Shown: piece after piece, positions 4,409 through 8,134 of the stretch
Numbering within the stretch: position 1 is the first letter of the stretch
How the letters are laid out: every line of letters starts with the position of its first letter
Notes under the pieces: generated by a model
Databases searched by the model: none
The model's input: the letters and a program-made list of their open reading frames with translations, nothing else
Told to the model about the DNA's origin: nothing
Origin: Lachnospiraceae bacterium AM48-27BH
Lineage (GTDB): Bacteria; Bacillota; Clostridia; Lachnospirales; Lachnospiraceae
Direction of reading: 5' to 3'
NCBI GenBank assembly: GCA_003478355.1
Contig: QUFC01000076.1
Location: 1 to 8,134 of the forward strand
DNA length: 8,134 nt
Position numbers and translations under genes: made by a program

Positions 4409-6742
4409 CGTTTTATTCTCCTTTTCTTTATGATTCTTTTTGATTTTTTTATCCTTTCTGGTGCTTCTGATATCAAATAAATTCAGCCGCAGGGCATTGG
4501 TCACCACACAGAAACTGGATAAACTCATGGCAGCTGCGCCAAACATCGGATTTAATTTCCATCCAAAAACAGGATACCACACTCCGGCGGCTAATGGAAT
4601 ACCGATCACATTGTAAAAGAATGCCCAGAACAGATTTTCATGAATATTGGTCAGAGTCGCCCGGCTTAAACGGATAGCCGCCGGAACATCGCTTAACCGG
4701 CTCTTCATCAGCACCACATCCGCCGCATCGATAGCCACGTCTGTTCCCGCGCCGATGGCAATCCCCATATCCGCCCTGGTCAGTGCCGGAGCGTCGTTGA
4801 TCCCGTCTCCAACCATGGCCACACGGCCTTTCTCCTTCAGCTGGCGGATCACCTGCTCCTTGCCCTCCGGCAGAACTCCGGCGATCACCTCATCCACGCC
4901 TGCCTGCGCTCCGATGGCCCTGGCTGTCCGCTCATTGTCACCGGTCAGCATGACCACATGGATTCCCATGTTCTGAAGCTCCTTCACTGCCTGCGGGCTG
5001 TCTGCCTTGATCACGTCCGCAACTGCGATCAGACCAAGCATTTCCCCATTTTTTGCAAAATAGAGAGGCGTTTTCCCCTGTTCTGCCAGTTTTTCTGCTT
5101 TTTCCCGGATCTCGCGGGTCACAGAAGCTTGGGTGGAAACAAAATTGTAATTGCCTGCTGCCATTTTCCCGCCCTGGACCACAGCCGTTAAGCCATTGCC
5201 AGGAAGCGCCGCAAATTCTTCGGTCTCCAGTTCTTTCACACCGTCTTCCTGTGCTTTTGCTAAAATAGCTCTTGCCAACGGGTGCTCGCTCTTTTTCTCC
5301 AGGGCATAAGCGTAGGTCAACAGTTCTTCTTCCGAGATACCCCCTGCTGGTATCATGTCCGTTACCTTCGGCATACCCTGGGTGATGGTTCCGGTCTTAT
5401 CCAGGGCCACGATCTCTGTCTTGCCGGTCTCTTCTAAGGAAACTGCCGTCTTAAACAGGATACCATGCTTCGCACCCATGCCATTTCCCACCATGATGGC
5501 TACCGGAGTCGCAAGACCCAGAGCACATGGACAGCTGATGACCAGCACGGAAATGCCTCTCGCCAGAGCAAATCCCACGCTCTGACCGGCGATCAGCCAC
5601 ACCAGAATGGTTACAACGGAAATAGAAATCACTGCCGGAACGAAAATACCGGATACCTTATCTGCAATTTTGGCGATCGGCGCCTTGGTGGCAGCCGCGT
5701 CGCTGACCATCTGGATGATCTGGGAAAGAGTCGTGTCCTCGCCAACTCTTGTGGCGCGGCAGCGGATAAAACCGGACTGGTTGATGGTCGCCGCAGACAC
5801 CGTATCGCCCACTTCCTTATCCACCGGAATACTCTCGCCGGTCAGCGCAGACTCATTGACCGCGCTGCTCCCCTCTAAGATCACGCCGTCCACCGGGATA
5901 TTTTCTCCAGGTCTGACCACGAACATGTCTCCGATCTGCACCTGGTCGATGCCAACGGTCACCTCCGCGCCATTTCTCACCACCACAGCGGTCTTCGGCG
6001 CCAGCTTCATCAGGCTCTTTAACGCATCTGTAGTCTTACCCTTGGATCGTGCCTCTAACATTTTTCCTACGGTGATCAGCGCTAAGATCATCGCCGCCGA
6101 TTCAAAATAGAAATCGTGCATATACTCCATCACCAGCTCCGTACTGCCCTTCAGCTGGGCATCGGTCATGGCAAATAACGCATAAGTGCTGTATCCAAAG
6201 GATGCCATGGAGCCTAATGCCACCAGCGTATCCATGTTCGGAGCCTTATGCCACAGGCTCTTAAAACCACTGATAAAAAACTTCTGGTTGATCACCATCA
6301 CGATGGCTGCCAGGATCATCTGCAGCAGCCCCATAGCGATATGGTTTCCTTCCATCCACGCCGGAACCGGCCAGTTCCACATCATGTGTCCCATGGAAAA
6401 ATACATGAGAACTACTAAAAATCCCAGTGACCAGATCAGTCTCTGCTTCAATACCGGAGTCTCCCGGTCCTTTAACAGCTCTTCCGCATTCCCAGCGGCT
6501 CCTGCACCTCCTGCACTGCCTGCTTTCGCTGCCGCGCCCGGCGCTCCTTTCTTTGAGGCCCCATACCCCGCTGTTTCTACTGCCTGGATAATAGCCTCTG
6601 GAGAAGCCGTCCCTTCCACACCCATGGAATTCGTCAGTAAGCTTACCGAACAGGAGGTAACGCCTTCTACCTTCGATACCGCCTTTTCCACCCTGGAACT
6701 GCAGGCGGCACAGCTCATCCCTGTTACAATATACTGTTCCAT
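4199..6742 (-). CDS. copA: Cu(I)-exporting P1B-type ATPase with N- and C-terminal metal-binding domains
   Basis: An 847-residue membrane copper pump. The N-terminal heavy-metal-associated domain has GMSCAAC (8-14), followed by an Ala/Gly-rich linker (62-85). Eight membrane helices are expected. Motifs seen are the actuator TGES (301-304), the metal-site CPC (404-406) in helix 6, the phosphorylation motif DKTGT (448-452), SEHPLA (485-490) with the P1B His-Pro, GDGINDAP (645-652), the helix-7 YN (710-711) and helix-8 MSLSS (739-743). CPC, YN and MSxSS together indicate Cu(I). After a Lys-rich linker (about 761-777) a second metal-binding domain (779-847) carries MMCGHC (788-793) and resembles a whole CopZ. 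The start ATG is preceded by an AAAGGAAGGG-type ribosome binding site 7 bases upstream. It lies 59 bp after csoR and shares its CsoR-controlled promoter. The fusion junction holds an A7 run and an internal ribosome binding site. Confidence 0.97.
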   Translation of the reverse strand: MEQYIVTGMSCAACSSRVEKAVSKVEGVTSCSVSLLTNSMGVEGTASPEAIIQAVETAGYGASKKGAPGAAAKAGSAGGAGAAGNAEELLKDRETPVLKQRLIWSLGFLVVLMYFSMGHMMWNWPVPAWMEGNHIAMGLLQMILAAIVMVINQKFFISGFKSLWHKAPNMDTLVALGSMASFGYSTYALFAMTDAQLKGSTELVMEYMHDFYFESAAMILALITVGKMLEARSKGKTTDALKSLMKLAPKTAVVVRNGAEVTVGIDQVQIGDMFVVRPGENIPVDGVILEGSSAVNESALTGESIPVDKEVGDTVSAATINQSGFIRCRATRVGEDTTLSQIIQMVSDAAATKAPIAKIADKVSGIFVPAVISISVVTILVWLIAGQSVGFALARGISVLVISCPCALGLATPVAIMVGNGMGAKHGILFKTAVSLEETGKTEIVALDKTGTITQGMPKVTDMIPAGGISEEELLTYAYALEKKSEHPLARAILAKAQEDGVKELETEEFAALPGNGLTAVVQGGKMAAGNYNFVSTQASVTREIREKAEKLAEQGKTPLYFAKNGEMLGLIAVADVIKADSPQAVKELQNMGIHVVMLTGDNERTARAIGAQAGVDEVIAGVLPEGKEQVIRQLKEKGRVAMVGDGINDAPALTRADMGIAIGAGTDVAIDAADVVLMKSRLSDVPAAIRLSRATLTNIHENLFWAFFYNVIGIPLAAGVWYPVFGWKLNPMFGAAAMSLSSFCVVTNALRLNLFDIRSTRKDKKIKKNHKEKENKTMTRTMKIEGMMCGHCEARVKKTLEAVAGVSEAVVSHETGTAVVTLSEAVSDDVLKKAVEDQDYKVISVQ
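4418..4425 (-). promoter_or_regulatory. Internal Shine-Dalgarno within copA
   Basis: AAAAGGAG on the minus strand lies 9 bases upstream of the in-frame ATG at 4406-4408. It sits in the linker between the pump and the C-terminal metal-binding domain, which is where a separate copZ gene would need it. Shine-Dalgarno-like hexamers can arise by chance in Lys/Glu codons (AAA GAA AAG GAG), but the coincidence with the domain boundary favours function. Confidence 0.6.
4444..4450 (-). other. A7 homopolymer at the CopA / C-terminal domain junction
   Basis: Seven A residues on the coding strand span codons 765-767. Loss of one A (A6) shifts the frame to a TGA at 4405-4407 overlapping the internal ATG, giving a 778-residue CopA. 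Gain of one (A8) leads to a TAA after 771 residues. The run is thus positioned to choose between fused and separate products, by slippage or by mutation. Function is inferred. Confidence 0.5.
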
Positions 6743-6801
6743 CGTTCTGCCCTTCCTTTCTCTTCTCGTAACTATTCAGCACCTTTATAGTTACCTCTTC
6801 T

Positions 6802-7149
6802 CTACTTCATCAGCTTCTGCAATACAGTCACCAGCTCATCGATGGTCTCTTCCTTCCCATCCCGGATATCATCTGCCACACAGGTCCGGATATGATTGGC
6901 CAGAAGTACCTTGTTAAAACTGTTTAACGCCGCGTTGGCCGCAGCCACCTGCACCAGGATCTCCGGACAGTACGCATCCCGCTCCACCATCCCTTTGATT
7001 CCACGAATCTGACCCTCAATCCGGTTCAACCGGTTGATCAGATCCCGGTATTCCTTTTCTGAACGTTCCTTATGCTTATGACAGCAACACAGCTCTTCTG
7101 CCATTCCATCACCTGCCATTCTATCGTCTTTCATTCCTTCGCTTTTCAT
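6802..7149 (-). CDS. csoR: CsoR-family copper-sensing repressor
   Basis: A small all-helical repressor (115 residues from the first ATG). The family's Cu(I) ligands are present: Cys61 in AYCPEI, His86 and Cys90 in NHIRTC. The RLNRIEGQIRGIKGMV segment (40-55) is the family's hallmark DNA-contact helix. Cu(I) binding releases it from its operator. The operator at 7218-7238 lies in the promoter of this gene, so it represses itself and copA, 59 bp downstream. The start is uncertain. ATGs occur at codons 1, 6, 11 and 16; codon 16 (7102-7104) has GGTGAT upstream and gives a 100-residue protein closer to family length, while codon 1 has GGTGAAGGG immediately upstream. The N-terminus carries CCCHKHK (21-27), a Cys/His patch outside the core that could bind additional metal. 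Confidence 0.95.
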   Translation of the reverse strand: MKSEGMKDDRMAGDGMAEELCCCHKHKERSEKEYRDLINRLNRIEGQIRGIKGMVERDAYCPEILVQVAAANAALNSFNKVLLANHIRTCVADDIRDGKEETIDELVTVLQKLMK

Positions 7150-7214
7150 CCCTTCACCAGCTTTACCAGTATTCCCTATCTGTATGTTTTTCTTGCCTCG
7201 TAGCTACAACGATA

Positions 7215-7243
7215 ATTATATACCCCTATGGGGTATATTGCAA
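7215..7243 (-). promoter_or_regulatory. Promoter of the csoR-copA operon
   Basis: On the minus strand a -35 box TTGCAA (7238-7243), an exact 17-bp spacer and a perfect -10 box TATAAT (7215-7220). Transcription should start near 7208, giving a leader of about 60 nt before csoR. The spacer is almost entirely occupied by the CsoR-type operator, so repressor binding would block RNA polymerase. Confidence 0.9.
7218..7238. promoter_or_regulatory. CsoR-type operator
   Basis: An inverted repeat with 9-bp arms (atatacccc and ggggtatat) around a 3-bp centre (tat). The TACCCC-TAT-GGGGTA core matches the GC-tract pseudo-palindrome known for CsoR regulators. It fills the spacer of the csoR-copA promoter and touches both the -10 and -35 boxes. 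I see no second copy in the window. Confidence 0.9.
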
Positions 7244-7260
7244 GTAAAACTTTTCTCAAT

Positions 7261-7286
7261 GAAAAAGAATCCTGCTTGCAGGATTC
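7261..7286 (-). terminator. Hairpin with U-tract upstream of the copper promoter
   Basis: Arms gaatcctgc (7267-7275) and gcaggattc (7278-7286) form a near-perfect palindrome. On the minus strand it is followed by five T (7262-7266), as in an intrinsic terminator. It lies 18 bp upstream of the -35 box of the csoR-copA promoter and would block read-through from the zinc-ribbon gene. Confidence 0.65.
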
Positions 7287-7359
7287 TCCGCCTGCGGCGG
7301 GTCGCTTTAGCGACATTCTTCCATTCCGCCGCAGTCCGATCCTTAGCGGAGCGTTTTTT
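7286..7359 (+). terminator. Nested multi-stem hairpin ending in a T6 tract
   Basis: The outer stem is ctccgc (7286-7291) with gcggag (7346-7351); the middle stem is tgcggcgg (7293-7300) with ccgccgca (7326-7333); the inner hairpin is gtcgc-ttta-gcgac (7301-7314). On the plus strand six T follow at 7354-7359. No plus-strand gene precedes it, so it is either a plus-direction insulator or part of a structured repeat like those at 48-79 and 3540-3609. Confidence 0.5.
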
Positions 7360-7393
7360 GTGTCATAGGTCGAAGTTTCCTATGACACAAAAA
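7355..7393. repeat. 15-bp perfect inverted repeat
   Basis: tttttgtgtcatagg (7355-7369) is followed after a 9-nt loop by its exact reverse complement (7379-7393). Its right arm overlaps the U-tract of the neighbouring terminator at 7389-7427. It may be a second terminator stem or a further unit of the hairpin cluster in this roughly 300-bp spacer. Confidence 0.7.
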
Positions 7394-7427
7394 GAGGCAG
7401 TTCCCCTCTCCGGGTTTCCTGCCTCTT
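7389..7427 (-). terminator. Intrinsic terminator of the zinc-ribbon gene
   Basis: The stem is aagaggcag (7392-7400) with ctgcctctt (7419-7427), 9 bp with an 18-nt loop. It is followed on the minus strand by a U-tract (7389-7393). It begins 27 bp after the stop codon of the gene at 7454-7966. Confidence 0.8.
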
Positions 7428-7453
7428 CCATTCATTTTACCAGCAAATCCAGC

Positions 7454-7966
7454 TTATTCGGTTTTCTCCCCGTCATCAGCCTTTTCCTCGTCCCCGCCAT
7501 CTTCTTCCACGAAAATGTCGTCCGGATCTGCTTTTTTCTGTTCCTCCACTGCATCCAGCTTTCTCAGATCATCGGTCTCCAGCACATCCTCTTCCGGCGC
7601 TTCTTCCGCTTCGTTTTCTACCGGTGCGCCGCACTTGGCACAGAAAGCATCATTCTTTCCAACGGAAGCCCCGCATACCGGACAGGTTCCTGCTTTTTCC
7701 AGTTTTTTTACCCGCTCCTCCAGTTCTGCGATATGAGCCAGGGTTTTCTCGATCTCCGGGAAGAACATCTGGTATTCATCGTTCTCGTCGTCACGGTGCT
7801 TTTTGAAATACAGCACACCGATGGAGGCGTACAGCTCCTTAGTCTTGCTCTTCTCCGTACTGATCTGTGCCTTTAACTGCAGGATCTCAGCCACATCCTT
7901 TGCTTTCTTTGCTGCTTCCCGGCCTTTATCAGCCAGAGTTTTTCCAATCTCATCAAAAAATGCCAT
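7454..7966 (-). CDS. Zinc-ribbon protein with coiled coil and acidic tail, function unknown
   Basis: A 170-residue soluble protein with three parts. Residues 1-92 are helical and rich in Lys/Glu/Ala, probably amphipathic or coiled coil (ELEERVKKLEK at 81-91 before the ribbon). A zinc ribbon follows, with CPVC (95-98) and CAKC (109-112) supplying four Cys ligands. The last 55 residues are strongly acidic and low in complexity, probably disordered. This layout is common among unnamed Firmicutes zinc-ribbon proteins; I do not recognise a specific function. The start ATG (7964-7966) has AAAGGAGG at 7976-7983, and a strong promoter lies just upstream. The gene is monocistronic: it has its own terminator and is separated from csoR by a hairpin cluster. 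A copper link is not supported beyond proximity. Confidence 0.85.
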   Translation of the reverse strand: MAFFDEIGKTLADKGREAAKKAKDVAEILQLKAQISTEKSKTKELYASIGVLYFKKHRDDENDEYQMFFPEIEKTLAHIAELEERVKKLEKAGTCPVCGASVGKNDAFCAKCGAPVENEAEEAPEEDVLETDDLRKLDAVEEQKKADPDDIFVEEDGGDEEKADDGEKTE

Positions 7967-7989
7967 ATGAACATTCCTCCTTTGAACCT

Positions 7990-8018
7990 ATCTTATCTTT
8001 TCTCAAAAGGAATGTCAA
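7990..8018 (-). promoter_or_regulatory. Promoter of the zinc-ribbon gene
   Basis: On the minus strand a consensus -35 box TTGACA (8013-8018), a 17-bp spacer and a -10 box TAAGAT (7990-7995). Transcription would start near 7983, giving a very short leader that begins at the ribosome binding site. The dispersed repeat copy 2 begins 8 bp upstream of the -35 box. Confidence 0.8.
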
Positions 8019-8025
8019 TGCCGTT

Positions 8026-8134
8026 GTTGCTGTTCACGCGTTGCGCAAACAGCAACGGATTTTGCCGATGCTTCGCATTCTAAATCGGCAAAATCTGTTA
8101 CCACCACTGTATCATACGGCATTTTCAGTTCAGA
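8026..8134. repeat. 109-bp multi-hairpin dispersed repeat, copy 2 (runs off the window)
   Basis: This is 107/109 identical to 3540-3648 and in the same orientation; the window ends within it. Here hairpin 1 is perfect: gttgctgtt (8026-8034) with aacagcaac, since the base that mismatches in copy 1 is g. The 12-bp hairpin 2 is unchanged. The left flank differs completely from copy 1, which sets the left boundary of homology at 8026. Like copy 1, it lies upstream of a minus-strand gene. Confidence 0.9.

Noticed and set aside
4647..6917. Several long open frames on the plus strand opposite copA and csoR
   Set aside because: They mirror strong coding sequence with intact catalytic motifs on the other strand, lack ribosome binding sites and encode no recognisable domains.

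Overview
The window reads as chromosomal DNA of a moderate-GC Gram-positive anaerobe, most likely a gut Clostridia of the Lachnospiraceae type. This is inferred from the strong AGGAGG-type ribosome binding sites, the protein style (HflX, CsoR, CopA, a short dUTPase) and the structured intergenic repeats; no rRNA or other marker gene confirms it. I see no transposase, integrase, CRISPR array, tRNA or rRNA gene.

Layout: nearly all genes lie on the minus strand. Read right to left, they are: (1) an acidic zinc-ribbon protein (7454-7966) with its own promoter and terminator; (2) a hairpin-rich spacer; (3) a copper-efflux operon, csoR (6802-7149) then copA (4199-6742), driven by a near-consensus promoter whose 17-bp spacer is filled by a CsoR-type operator; (4) one plus-strand gene for a single-domain response regulator (3778-4281), convergent with copA across a shared bidirectional terminator; (5) a repeat-filled divergent spacer; (6) a likely co-directional cluster of dUTPase (3068-3502), TPR lipoprotein (2172-2963), HflX GTPase (834-2081) and TetR-family regulator (226-783), ending in a bidirectional terminator at 143-185.

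How the genes work together: CsoR senses Cu(I) and would release the promoter at 7215-7243, switching on CopA, which exports copper. The CopA reading frame carries an extra metal-binding domain fused at its C-terminus. A strong internal Shine-Dalgarno and ATG lie exactly where a separate 69-residue CopZ chaperone would begin, and a run of seven A residues just upstream decides whether the two are fused or separate. One locus could therefore make both transporter and chaperone. This is the most interesting feature of the window.

Secondary points of interest: the response-regulator frame runs through its own intrinsic terminator without a stop codon; a 109-bp multi-hairpin repeat is present twice (107/109 identical) beside genes; a 10-bp-period pyrimidine repeat precedes the lipoprotein gene; and nested, asymmetric hairpins of similar design recur in several spacers. 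The rest is ordinary housekeeping and stress-response content.
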